Source: an uncultured Gammaproteobacteria bacterium
GTDB taxonomy: Bacteria > Pseudomonadota > Gammaproteobacteria > SZUA-229
Reading direction: 5' to 3'
DNA: 32,719 nucleotides
NCBI GenBank assembly: GCA_913065105.1
Contig: CAJXZZ010000030.1
Span: 1-32,719 of the forward strand
A model generated the notes under the pieces. It searched no databases. It saw only the letters and a list, made by a program, of their open reading frames with translations, and was not told where the DNA came from. The translations under genes were made by a program, and so were the position numbers. Shown here piece by piece: positions 16,913 to 24,163 of the stretch (its first letter is position 1; every line of letters starts with the position of its first letter).

Positions 16913-17296
16913 ATGCCTGACAGTATACGAATAGATAAGTGGTTATGGACATCACGGTTTTTTAAAACCAGGCAATTAGCCACCGCAGCGGTGAATGGCG
17001 GAAAAGTCCATTTAAATCATCAGCGTGTGAAAGCGGGTCATATTGTTAAAGCGGGTGATGCATTGTCGATACAGAAAGACAGTGTTTTATATGAAGTGAC
17101 GATAACGGGTATCAACAAAACCCGCCGGCCTGCTAAAGAAGCCAGTTTACTCTATGAAGAGTCTGAGCAGAGTCGTTTGAAGCGTGAGCAGGAACTGGAA
17201 ATAAAAAAACTGGTATCTGCGACACGGCCAGTGCCTCTACACAAACCCGATAAACGCGAACGTGAACAGTTACGGCAATTTAAGCAGAAGCAGTAA
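16913..17296 (+). CDS. hslR: Ribosome-associated heat shock protein Hsp15 (S4 domain)
   Basis: Hsp15 binds free 50S subunits carrying a stalled nascent peptidyl-tRNA and helps recycle them. The N-terminal S4 RNA-binding fold is clear (IRIDKWLWTSRFFKTRQLA, VNGGKVHLNHQRVKAGHIVKAGD). The C-terminal tail is basic and helical, ending REREQLRQFKQKQ. The 127-residue length is close to the E. coli protein (133). It lies 19 bases behind the LysM-FecR gene. I saw no sigma-32 promoter of its own here, so heat-shock control is not evident from the sequence. Confidence 0.92.
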   Translation: MPDSIRIDKWLWTSRFFKTRQLATAAVNGGKVHLNHQRVKAGHIVKAGDALSIQKDSVLYEVTITGINKTRRPAKEASLLYEESEQSRLKREQELEIKKLVSATRPVPLHKPDKREREQLRQFKQKQ

Positions 17297-17320
17297 GCTG
17301 TTAAATAACAGAGAGATATT

Positions 17321-17755
17321 ATGGCTAGACCTGTTACGCCACAACTTACTGCAGATGTCATCATTGAAATGCCACTGCTTGAAAACAAGCCGATTATCCT
17401 GATCGAAAGAAAATTTGAGCCATTTGGCTGGGCGATTCCGGGTGGTTTTGTTGAAGTTGGAGAAACCATTGCAACGGCTGCATGTCGCGAGGCACTGGAA
17501 GAGACGACTCTGGATGTTGAGCTGGATGTATTATTAGGTATCTATTCAAACCCAAAACGTGATTTCAGAGGCCATACCGTCTGCTCTGTGTTTATTGGCA
17601 ACGCCTCTGGTAAGCCGATAGCTGCTGACGATGCAAAAGATATTGCCGTATTTGATCCCTTTGATATAGATGTTGAACTGGCATTTGATCACAGGCAGAT
17701 TCTGCATGATTACTGTGCGTATCGACGCGACGGTACGATCCAATTACCTGAATAA
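17321..17755 (+). CDS. Nudix hydrolase
   Basis: The 144-residue protein carries a Nudix box at 42-64, [23 protein letters not shown], with the catalytic REALEE core intact. The final glycine of the usual GX5EX7REUXEEXGU pattern is replaced by Thr. The preceding [11 protein letters not shown] loop resembles ADP-ribose or nucleoside-diphosphate-linked substrate members, but the substrate cannot be assigned. A good GAGAG ribosome-binding site precedes the ATG, and the gene begins 24 bases after hslR, suggesting a shared transcript. It is closed by the hairpin at 17822. Confidence 0.88.
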   Translation: MARPVTPQLTADVIIEMPLLENKPIILIERKFEPFGWAIPGGFVEVGETIATAACREALEETTLDVELDVLLGIYSNPKRDFRGHTVCSVFIGNASGKPIAADDAKDIAVFDPFDIDVELAFDHRQILHDYCAYRRDGTIQLPE

Positions 17756-17821
17756 CAGTGTTTGAGATAGCTGTTAGTGTAGAAATGATCATTCCGGCGT
17801 GTCTCTAGCTGTGATTCATGT

Positions 17822-17855
17822 CCGTAGTGTTTATTTATCAACGCTTACGGTTTTT
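17822..17855 (+). terminator. Hairpin with U-tract after the Nudix gene
   Basis: CCGTA (17822-17826) pairs with TACGG (17846-17850), extendable through a bulge by GTG/CGC, and TTTTT follows. It is placed after the Nudix gene and just upstream of the next promoter. Confidence 0.6.
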
Positions 17856-17871
17856 ATAAGTCTCTGTTTTT

Positions 17872-17879
17872 GGTATAAT
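17872..17879 (+). promoter_or_regulatory. Extended -10 promoter before the O-methyltransferase
   Basis: GGTATAAT with a preceding T gives TGGTATAAT, an extended -10 form (TGnTATAAT). Its start site near 17886 would lie only about 13 bases before the GTG at 17899, which bears on the choice of start codon. Confidence 0.55.
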
Positions 17880-17898
17880 TTTCTATTATTTTTAAATA

Positions 17899-18591
17899 GT
17901 GCATTTTCAGGATATTCCTTCATTGAGTAATCGAACGCTGTCTATTGATGACCGCACATATGACTATCTATGTGACGTTTCTATTAACGAGTCTGAGCTT
18001 CTGCGTCAGTTACGCGAAGAAACGGCACAGCTTGAATATTCAGTGATGCAGATTTCACCCGAACAGGGTCAGTTTATGTCCCTGCTCATCAAACTGATGG
18101 GGGCGAAACGCGCACTAGAAATTGGCACCTTTACAGGTTACAGTTCTATCTGTGTAGCCAGCGCGATGCCGGAAGATGGCAGATTAATCTGCTGCGATAT
18201 ATCGCCACAATGGACGTCGATCGCAGAAAAATATTGGGCGTTAGCAAAGCTGGAAGAAAAAATCGATTTATATAATCAGCCAGCTCAACAAACCTTACAG
18301 ATGTTGCTTGATGATGGTGCAGAGAAATCATTTGATTTTATTTTTATCGATGCAGATAAACAGAACTACATCATCTATTACGAGATGGCGTTACGTCTAT
18401 TAAGAAAGGGTGGTGTCATCGCTGTTGATAATACATTGTGGTCTGGAGCGGTTGCCGATCCAGAAAATATTGAACCTGGAACAAGAGCCATTCGTCGTTT
18501 TAACGACATGGTAAAAGAAGATAAACGTGTTAGTACAAGCCTGCTTACCATTGGTGATGGCTTAACTTTGATATTAAAAGAATTCGATTGA
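17899..18591 (+). CDS. S-adenosylmethionine-dependent O-methyltransferase (caffeoyl-CoA OMT family)
   Basis: The 230-residue protein has SAM motif I at about 72-80 (ALEIGTFTGYSS) and the metal-site motif FIFIDADKQNY, where D151 is a likely ligand. GGVIAVDNTLW (171-181) supplies the second acidic ligand pair (D177, N178). These define the divalent-cation-dependent catechol or caffeoyl-CoA type methyltransferases; the bacterial substrate is unknown. The ORF begins at GTG 17899, but the predicted transcript starts only about 13 bases earlier. TTG at 17923 (residue 9) has an AGGA motif 10 bases upstream and may be the true start. One base separates its stop from the pcnB start, so it leads the following cluster. 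Confidence 0.88.
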   Translation: MHFQDIPSLSNRTLSIDDRTYDYLCDVSINESELLRQLREETAQLEYSVMQISPEQGQFMSLLIKLMGAKRALEIGTFTGYSSICVASAMPEDGRLICCDISPQWTSIAEKYWALAKLEEKIDLYNQPAQQTLQMLLDDGAEKSFDFIFIDADKQNYIIYYEMALRLLRKGGVIAVDNTLWSGAVADPENIEPGTRAIRRFNDMVKEDKRVSTSLLTIGDGLTLILKEFD

Positions 18592-18592
18592 T

Positions 18593-20044
18593 ATGCTGAA
18601 CTGGATAAAGTCATTAAAGAGAAAACCATCGTCACGAAAAAACGTGAACAAAAAACACGTGCAGAAAAAACATGTGCCTAAAAAACGTACTGGTACTGCG
18701 TCTACCGCTGCTGAAAATGCAGCCATCAATAAAGCGGTCATACTCTCACGCGGCGAGCATGACATCTCTCGTGACAATATTGATGACCATGCATTAAAAG
18801 TTTTGTATCGCCTGCATAACGCTGGTTACCATGCCTGTTTGGTCGGCGGCGCCGTGCGAGATTTATTGCTCGGTATAACACCAAAAGATTTCGATGTGGC
18901 AACGGATGCAACGCCCGAGCAGGTCAACAAACTATTCCGTAACTGTAGACTGATTGGCCGTCGCTTTCGTCTTGCTCATGTTCACTTTGGTCGACTAATC
19001 ATTGAAGTAGCAACTTATCGCGCCAGTCATGATCTGACACAATCAGGCATTCAAGATGAAACTGGACGTATCGTTCGCGATAATGTTTATGGTGAGCTGG
19101 CTGATGATGTCTGGCGGCGAGATTTCACTGCCAACGCATTGTATTACGATATTTCCAATTTTAGTGTAATTGATTTTGTTGGTGGTTTTGATGATATAAA
19201 ACGCAAACGTTTGCATCTGATCGGTGATGCAGAAACACGTTATCGTGAAGATCCGGTAAGAATGTTACGCGCACTGCGTTTTTCGGCAAAACTGGGATTT
19301 ACAATTGATGGAGCTAGTGAATCACCGATTCATACGTTTGGTCATCTGTTAACTGATATCCCCGCAGCCAGGCTGTATGAAGAAGTTCTTAAACTGTTTC
19401 ATTCAGGGCATGCTGTGCGTAGTTTTGAGTTACTGATGGAGTTTGATCTGCTTAAATATCTGTTCCCCGATGCAGCCGAATCGATTGCACAGGATGAATC
19501 GGTTATGCGGGTGCTGACTATCGCTATGCAAAACACGGATGACCGTATTAAAAACGATATGCGTGTAACGCCTGCGTTTTTATTTGCTGCATTATTGTGG
19601 CATCCGGTGAATTCGCGCGTACATGAGCTGGTAGATAAGGGCATGCCCTATTCGGTGGCGATACAAAAAGTGGCAACGCGTGTCTTGAGTAAACAGTCAG
19701 CTAGTGTGTCGATACCAAAACGATTCACCAGCACCATGCGTGATATATGGGGTTTGCAAACACGGTTTCATTATCGCTCTGGGAAGCGAGCAATGGCGGT
19801 ACTCGAACATGAAAAATTTCGTGCTGGCTATGATTTTTTATGCATTCGTGCCCACGCGGGTGAAGAAGCGAGCAATGGTGATATAAAGCAGGACTGTGAA
19901 TGGTGGACTGAGATACAGAAACAGAATAAAGAACAGCAACAGAACGCGTTATTTAACCAGTCCAATAAAAGTCCCGGGAAAAAACGCGCAAAACAATCCA
20001 CTAAAAAGAAAAAAATCAGCAAACCAGACAACGAACCAGAGTAG
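18593..20044 (+). CDS. pcnB: Poly(A) polymerase I
   Basis: PcnB adds 3' poly(A) tails that promote RNA decay; it belongs to the class II nucleotidyltransferases with tRNA CCA-adding enzymes. The core shows CLVGGAVRDLLLG (82-94), DFDVATDATPEQV with catalytic D99 and D101, IGRRFRLAHVHFG and RRDFTANALYYD (175-186). Longer length and the RRFRLAHV region favour PcnB over Cca. The 483 residues include a strongly basic N-terminal extension (KRKPSSRKNVNKKHVQKKH) and a basic C-tail (KKRAKQSTKKKKISK), probably for RNA binding. Only one base separates it from the methyltransferase, and folK follows after 11 bases, the usual pcnB-folK order. Confidence 0.94.
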   Translation: MLNWIKSLKRKPSSRKNVNKKHVQKKHVPKKRTGTASTAAENAAINKAVILSRGEHDISRDNIDDHALKVLYRLHNAGYHACLVGGAVRDLLLGITPKDFDVATDATPEQVNKLFRNCRLIGRRFRLAHVHFGRLIIEVATYRASHDLTQSGIQDETGRIVRDNVYGELADDVWRRDFTANALYYDISNFSVIDFVGGFDDIKRKRLHLIGDAETRYREDPVRMLRALRFSAKLGFTIDGASESPIHTFGHLLTDIPAARLYEEVLKLFHSGHAVRSFELLMEFDLLKYLFPDAAESIAQDESVMRVLTIAMQNTDDRIKNDMRVTPAFLFAALLWHPVNSRVHELVDKGMPYSVAIQKVATRVLSKQSASVSIPKRFTSTMRDIWGLQTRFHYRSGKRAMAVLEHEKFRAGYDFLCIRAHAGEEASNGDIKQDCEWWTEIQKQNKEQQQNALFNQSNKSPGKKRAKQSTKKKKISKPDNEPE

Positions 20045-20055
20045 TAAAGACCAGT

Positions 20056-20607
20056 GTGGTGAAGTTGAATACGGCAAATGCAAAAGACGTTTATACAGGT
20101 ATCTACATAGGCCTGGGTAGTAATATCAATCAGCCATATTTGCAGATAAAAAATGCAATAACCGCATTAAATAATTTGCCTGAGACAAAAGTATTAATGG
20201 ATTCAGGGTATTTTAAAAGTAGACCTATGGGTCCTGAAGATCAGCCGGATTATGTGAATGCGGTTATTGAGTTACAAACTACAATGAATGCAACAGAACT
20301 GTTGCAACATTGTCAGTTGATAGAGCAGCAACAAGGTCGAATTAAAAAACGTCATTGGGGTGAGCGTACAATTGATTTAGATATTCTGTTGTATGCAGAG
20401 CAGAGAATGGATAGCGACGATTTAACCGTGCCGCATCCGGGTATCTGCCAGCGTGACTTTGTTTATTTGCCATTATTAAAACTGAATGCTGAGATAGAGA
20501 TACCCGGTAAGGGTTTGTTACGCGATATCGTACAAGCGGCTGGCATACAGGCATTAACAACATTGAATACTGATTATGATTGTCAGTTTGCAGGAAATAT
20601 TGAATGA
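20056..20607 (+). CDS. folK: 2-amino-4-hydroxy-6-hydroxymethyldihydropteridine pyrophosphokinase (HPPK)
   Basis: FolK transfers pyrophosphate from ATP to 6-hydroxymethyl-dihydropterin in folate synthesis. Motifs are GLGSNINQPYLQIKNAI near the start, SRPMGPEDQPDYVNAVIEL, HWGERTIDLDILLY with the Mg2+-binding aspartates, and VPHPGICQRDFVYLPLL. The 183-residue form is somewhat longer than E. coli FolK (159). The start is GTG at 20056 (another GTG at 20059); no in-frame ATG exists before the GLGSN motif. The stop overlaps the next gene by four bases (ATGA). Confidence 0.96.
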   Translation: MVKLNTANAKDVYTGIYIGLGSNINQPYLQIKNAITALNNLPETKVLMDSGYFKSRPMGPEDQPDYVNAVIELQTTMNATELLQHCQLIEQQQGRIKKRHWGERTIDLDILLYAEQRMDSDDLTVPHPGICQRDFVYLPLLKLNAEIEIPGKGLLRDIVQAAGIQALTTLNTDYDCQFAGNIE

Positions 20608-21293
20608 TCTCTCAGCTTAAATATCAAGAGACAGTATCGAAACCAACAGCAAAAGTCCCGGGTTACATTGTGGTGGAGGGTCCTATTGGTGTGGGAAAAA
20701 CAACGCTGGCGAACAAACTTGCAAGATCTTTCGGCAGTGACTTGTTGCTCGAAGGCGCAGATGAAAATCCATTTCTGGAAAAGTTTTATGATAATCCTAG
20801 GGTCGCAGCACTGCCAACGCAGATGTTTTTTTTATTGCAACGTGCGCGCCAGTTAAAAGCGATGAAACAGGAAGATATGTTTAATCCTGTACGCGTTGCT
20901 GATTTTTTAATTGAGAAAGATCGTCTGTTTGCCGAGCTGACCCTGGATACTGATGAGCTTGATCTGTATGAACAGGTTTATGCGAGTCTAACCATTGATA
21001 TTCCGACACCAGACCTTGTTGTTTATTTACAGGCGCCAGTAGAAGTTTTGTTGGAGCGTATTCAGAAGCGCGGTCTAAAACATGAACGCTTTATCGAAGC
21101 GGCTTACCTGCAACGTTTATGCGATTCTTATATCCAGTTTTTTTATCAGTATAATAGCGCGCCCTTATTAATTGTTAACGCTGCAGATATTGATTTTGCT
21201 AATAATGACGCAGACTATCAGTTATTGCATCAGCAAATAACCGAAGTACAATCTGGTCGGCATTATTTCAATCCAACACAAGTGGCGCTTTAA
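20604..21293 (+). CDS. Deoxynucleoside kinase (dNK/dGK family)
   Basis: P-loop kinase that phosphorylates deoxynucleosides for salvage. The protein has Walker A EGPIGVGKTT (25-34), the family motif ENPFLEKFYDNP (54-65), a DR-type motif in IEKDRLFAE (103-111) and a LID-like RIQKRGLKHER (152-162). Length (229) fits bacterial deoxyadenosine/deoxyguanosine kinases; substrate preference cannot be read from the sequence. The ATG overlaps the folK stop as ATGA, so the two are translationally coupled. The panBC genes follow after a repeat-containing gap of about 105 bases. Confidence 0.9.
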   Translation: MISQLKYQETVSKPTAKVPGYIVVEGPIGVGKTTLANKLARSFGSDLLLEGADENPFLEKFYDNPRVAALPTQMFFLLQRARQLKAMKQEDMFNPVRVADFLIEKDRLFAELTLDTDELDLYEQVYASLTIDIPTPDLVVYLQAPVEVLLERIQKRGLKHERFIEAAYLQRLCDSYIQFFYQYNSAPLLIVNAADIDFANNDADYQLLHQQITEVQSGRHYFNPTQVAL

Positions 21294-21296
21294 TAG

Positions 21297-21355
21297 CAGT
21301 GAATAGATAATAGTTAACAGTGAATAGTTGTAGGAGCGGATTGTAATCCGTGATT
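21297..21355. repeat. Direct repeat plus REP-like palindrome before panB
   Basis: CAGTGAATAG occurs twice (21297-21306 and 21318-21327). It is followed by TGTAGGAGCGGATTGTAATC (from 21329), continuing to the palindrome CGGATT-GT-AATCCG (21337-21350) and a T-run. The TGTAGGAGCGG...CCG form is like the short REP palindromes of pseudomonads and relatives. It may stop transcription between the kinase and panB. Confidence 0.65.
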
Positions 21356-21401
21356 TTTTTCGCCAGAACAGAAAACTTCGATCCTGGTCTACAGAATATT
21401 G

Positions 21402-22223
21402 ATGATGAGCACACAAACTGATACAAGCAAAAAAGTAACTGTACGTCGACTGGTCGAAATGAAACAGGCAAAAGAAAAAATTGCCTGCCTGACTGCCTAT
21501 GATGCAAGTTTTGCACAGCTGCTTGAGAAATCAGGTGTCGATGTTGTGCTCGTTGGTGATTCCTTAGGCATGGTCATTCAGGGTGAAGAGACAACTTTAC
21601 CTGTTTCTGTTGAAGATATGCTGTATCACACACAATGCGTTGCGAAAGGTTTAAGCAATGCATTATTAATAACTGATATGCCTTTTTTAAGTTTTACCTC
21701 TGAGCAAGAAGCGGTGCTGAACGCCGGCCTGTTTATGAAACAGGGTGGCGCGCACATGGTGAAGCTCGAAGGTGGGGTCGATCAGGCTGAGACGGTCTCT
21801 GCATTAAATAAAAATGGTATCCCAGTGTGCGCGCACCTGGGCCTGCAGCCACAGTATGTTCATAAGATAGGTGGTTATCGGGTACAGGGAAGAGAACAGG
21901 CGGCGGCAGATAAGATGCTCGATGATGCTCTAACTTTACAGGCTGCTGGTGCAGACTTAATGTTGCTTGAATGCGTCCCAGAATCTTTGGCAAATAAAAT
22001 CACGCAAGCATTAGATATTCCGGTTATCGGCATCGGTGCCAGCGCAGGGTGCGATGGCCAGATTCTGGTCCTGTATGACATCCTTGATATCAGTTTAGGG
22101 ATGCGGCCTAAGTTCAGTAAGAATTTCATGGTTTCAGCAAACAGTATCGAAGATGCCATTCAGCACTATGTGTCAGCAGTAAAAAAAGCTGAATTTCCTG
22201 CTGCTGAGCATGTGTTCAGTTAA
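21402..22223 (+). CDS. panB: 3-methyl-2-oxobutanoate hydroxymethyltransferase (ketopantoate hydroxymethyltransferase)
   Basis: PanB uses 5,10-methylene-tetrahydrofolate to make ketopantoate, the first committed step of pantothenate synthesis. It shows CLTAYDASFAQLLEKSGVD, the metal-site LVGDSLGM (51-58), the conserved MVKLEGG (120-126) and the catalytic Glu in LLECVPESLA. GIGASAGCDGQILVLYD is also typical. The ORF track opens at TTG 21399, but ATG at 21402 or 21405 is more likely; the second ATG gives MSTQTD. A REP-like repeat lies just upstream. panC follows after 18 bases. Confidence 0.96.
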   Translation: MMSTQTDTSKKVTVRRLVEMKQAKEKIACLTAYDASFAQLLEKSGVDVVLVGDSLGMVIQGEETTLPVSVEDMLYHTQCVAKGLSNALLITDMPFLSFTSEQEAVLNAGLFMKQGGAHMVKLEGGVDQAETVSALNKNGIPVCAHLGLQPQYVHKIGGYRVQGREQAAADKMLDDALTLQAAGADLMLLECVPESLANKITQALDIPVIGIGASAGCDGQILVLYDILDISLGMRPKFSKNFMVSANSIEDAIQHYVSAVKKAEFPAAEHVFS

Positions 22224-22241
22224 GCCTCTGTATCAATTCTC

Positions 22242-23117
22242 ATGTCCATGAGCGTTTGTAAAAACATCGAGCAATTGCGTGCGCAGATAAGTGAGTGGCG
22301 TAGCAATAAAGAAACCATAGCTTTTGTGCCTACCATGGGTAATCTGCATGCGGGTCACCTGTCGCTGGTTGAACTTGCTCAGCAAAAAGCAGTGCACGTG
22401 GTGGTAAGTATTTATGTGAATCCATTGCAGTTTTCACCGGATGAAGATTTTTCAAGTTATCCTCGGACCCTGGAAGAAGATTTAAAAAAGCTGGAGGCTA
22501 TCGGTACAGACCTGGTATTTGTCCCGGATACTTCGATGATTTATCCCAGAGGTGAAACAAAAAGCAGCTTTGTTGAAGTACCGGTTTTATCTCATATCAT
22601 CGAGGGTGAGTTTCGACCCGGTTTTTTTAGAGGGGTTTCTACCGTTGTTCTAAAGCTGTTTAATATGGTACAACCGGATTATGCTGTTTTTGGTGAAAAA
22701 GACTTTCAGCAGTTATTAATAATCAAACAGATGGTCAATGATCTGAATCTACCAATAGAAATTGTTGCTGCAGCGATCAAACGAGAAGCTGATGGTCTAG
22801 CGATGAGTTCACGAAATAACTATTTGAATCCATCTGACAGAGAGAAAAGCTGTTTATTATCGCAGGCCCTGATGGCCTGTCGTCGTCAGATAGAGCAGGG
22901 TATTAGTATCGAACAGGCTGAAAAAAGCTGTGTTGATGCTTTGCAAAACCATGGTTTTTTAGTGGATTATGTCACTCTCAGGGAAACTATGGGACTGGAA
23001 AAGGTGTCCAAAAGTGACATTAACGCTAATAATGAGTTAATTATATTGGCGGCGGCAAAAATTGGTAATACCCGTTTGATTGATAATATGAAATTTGTCA
23101 TCATAGATAAAACATGA
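22242..23117 (+). CDS. panC: Pantothenate synthetase (pantoate--beta-alanine ligase)
   Basis: PanC joins pantoate and beta-alanine with ATP via a pantoyl-adenylate. Class I aminoacyl-tRNA synthetase-like motifs are visible: PTMGNLHAGH (30-39, HIGH-like), FGEKDFQQL (150-158) and AMSSRNNYL (187-195, KMSKS-like). The 291-residue length is standard. ATG at 22242 is used; a second ATG two codons later is possible. No strong ribosome-binding site is seen, so coupling to panB is plausible given the 18-base gap. Confidence 0.96.
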   Translation: MSMSVCKNIEQLRAQISEWRSNKETIAFVPTMGNLHAGHLSLVELAQQKAVHVVVSIYVNPLQFSPDEDFSSYPRTLEEDLKKLEAIGTDLVFVPDTSMIYPRGETKSSFVEVPVLSHIIEGEFRPGFFRGVSTVVLKLFNMVQPDYAVFGEKDFQQLLIIKQMVNDLNLPIEIVAAAIKREADGLAMSSRNNYLNPSDREKSCLLSQALMACRRQIEQGISIEQAEKSCVDALQNHGFLVDYVTLRETMGLEKVSKSDINANNELIILAAAKIGNTRLIDNMKFVIIDKT

Positions 23118-23223
23118 GATGTGAACAGGACTTGATGCAATACCTCGTATAAACGATAATACACGGGTTGATGGCGCAACAGCGCTTATTATTAGCCATC
23201 GAAGAATTAAAGACTAGATATTT

Positions 23224-23604
23224 ATGGAAATTACACTTTTAAAAGCAAAGCTCCATCAGGCAACCGTTACCCTGACCGAACTGGAATATGAAGGTTCGTG
23301 TGCGATCGATGCAGATCTGCTGTCGGCGGCCGGTATCAATGAATATGAGCAGATCCATATTTATAATTTAAATAATGGTAATCGTTTTACTACCTATGCT
23401 ATTCAGGCAGAAGCAGGTAGTGGTGTGATCTCGGTCAATGGTGCCGCAGCGCATAAAGCCAATAAAGGTGACCGTGTCATTATCTGTTGTTATGCGAGAT
23501 TGTCGGCGCATGAAGTGGCAAACTTTAAACCGACGCTGGTTTATCTTGATGGCGCGAACCAGATTATTCGTACCTCGAACAAAATACCTGTTCAAGCCGC
23601 TTAA
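23224..23604 (+). CDS. panD: Aspartate 1-decarboxylase precursor
   Basis: PanD decarboxylates aspartate to beta-alanine, supplying the panC substrate. It is a self-cleaving pyruvoyl enzyme. Cleavage is expected between G24 and S25 in [13 protein letters not shown], which matches the family site exactly; S25 becomes the pyruvoyl group. The 126-residue length is normal. The gene lies 106 bases after panC, completing panBCD in order. No obvious terminator or second promoter was recognised in the gap. Confidence 0.97.
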   Translation: MEITLLKAKLHQATVTLTELEYEGSCAIDADLLSAAGINEYEQIHIYNLNNGNRFTTYAIQAEAGSGVISVNGAAAHKANKGDRVIICCYARLSAHEVANFKPTLVYLDGANQIIRTSNKIPVQAA

Positions 23605-23646
23605 TTTCTAAAACTTCCTGTAACCGAAAAACCTGAACACAGTAAT

Positions 23647-24021
23647 TTAAACCTGCTTTGATTGCTGTTGCTTCAATTCTTTGAGTTGAGCTTCGTTATT
23701 ACAAAATTCGATTTCTGAGACAGCGACCTCTGTTGTTGTTAATTTTTCGTCGCACTCATCGGTATTGGTACAGTCCGAACAGTTGTTCATCTGCCTGGTA
23801 ATATCTTTAACGCTGGTCTGATAGATATAGTCGGTTTTGTTGATGCCAAGTGCGCTAAGCATGCTGCTTAAACGTAACTTGTTAAATTGCTGTTCGAGTG
23901 AATGATGAAACTTTCTGCCATTGATCAGGTTTGTCGCAATAGTATAAAACAGGCGTAGCATAAAACCTGCAATTAAAAGCGCGAGTGCACCACCCACAAT
24001 CATCGTCGTTGTATCCATCAC
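23647..24021 (-). CDS. Small membrane-anchored Cys-rich protein, DUF6455-like
   Basis: The 124-residue protein has one N-terminal transmembrane segment (MIVGGALALLIAGFMLRLFY, about 7-26) and a cytosolic or periplasmic tail. The tail has four cysteines in the spacing C81-x2-C84-x5-C90-x16-C107 (NNCSDCTNTDECDEKL ... EIEFCNNEAQL). The pattern and the upstream LGINKTD helix resemble the uncharacterised DUF6455 family, often a Zn-type or disulfide module; this assignment is from pattern memory. The start can be GTG at 24021 or ATG at 24018. It lies downstream of ppc on the same strand and is convergent with panD. Function unknown. Confidence 0.6.
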   Translation of the reverse strand: MMDTTTMIVGGALALLIAGFMLRLFYTIATNLINGRKFHHSLEQQFNKLRLSSMLSALGINKTDYIYQTSVKDITRQMNNCSDCTNTDECDEKLTTTEVAVSEIEFCNNEAQLKELKQQQSKQV

Positions 24022-24129
24022 GCCATGTTAGCAATGGCCGAAATAAATCTATTGATTTATATCATGAATCGATGTGTTTGGATTAGCTTTGTATGAACAG
24101 CGTCAAAGCGATAACCGTAAGTTAGATGT

Positions 24130-24155
24130 GCAGGTGCGAATTTATTCACACCTGC
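24130..24155 (-). terminator. Strong hairpin just after ppc
   Basis: On the minus strand GCAGGTGTGAAT and ATTCGCACCTGC pair over 12 positions (one G-U) around a minimal loop, 8 bases after the ppc stop. No U-tract follows, so it may be an RNA-stabilising or Rho-linked element rather than an intrinsic terminator. Confidence 0.55.
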
Positions 24156-24163
24156 CGTTCTCG

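Noticed and set aside
15919-17755. LysM-FecR, hslR and Nudix as a stress or defence system
   Set aside because: The genes are close, but hslR and Nudix are common housekeeping families and nothing links them mechanistically to the FecR protein.
24130-24155. CRP-like half sites (TGTG...CACA) near ppc
   Set aside because: The symmetry is better explained by a 12-pair RNA hairpin after ppc; the TGTGA-N6-TCACA spacing is not met.
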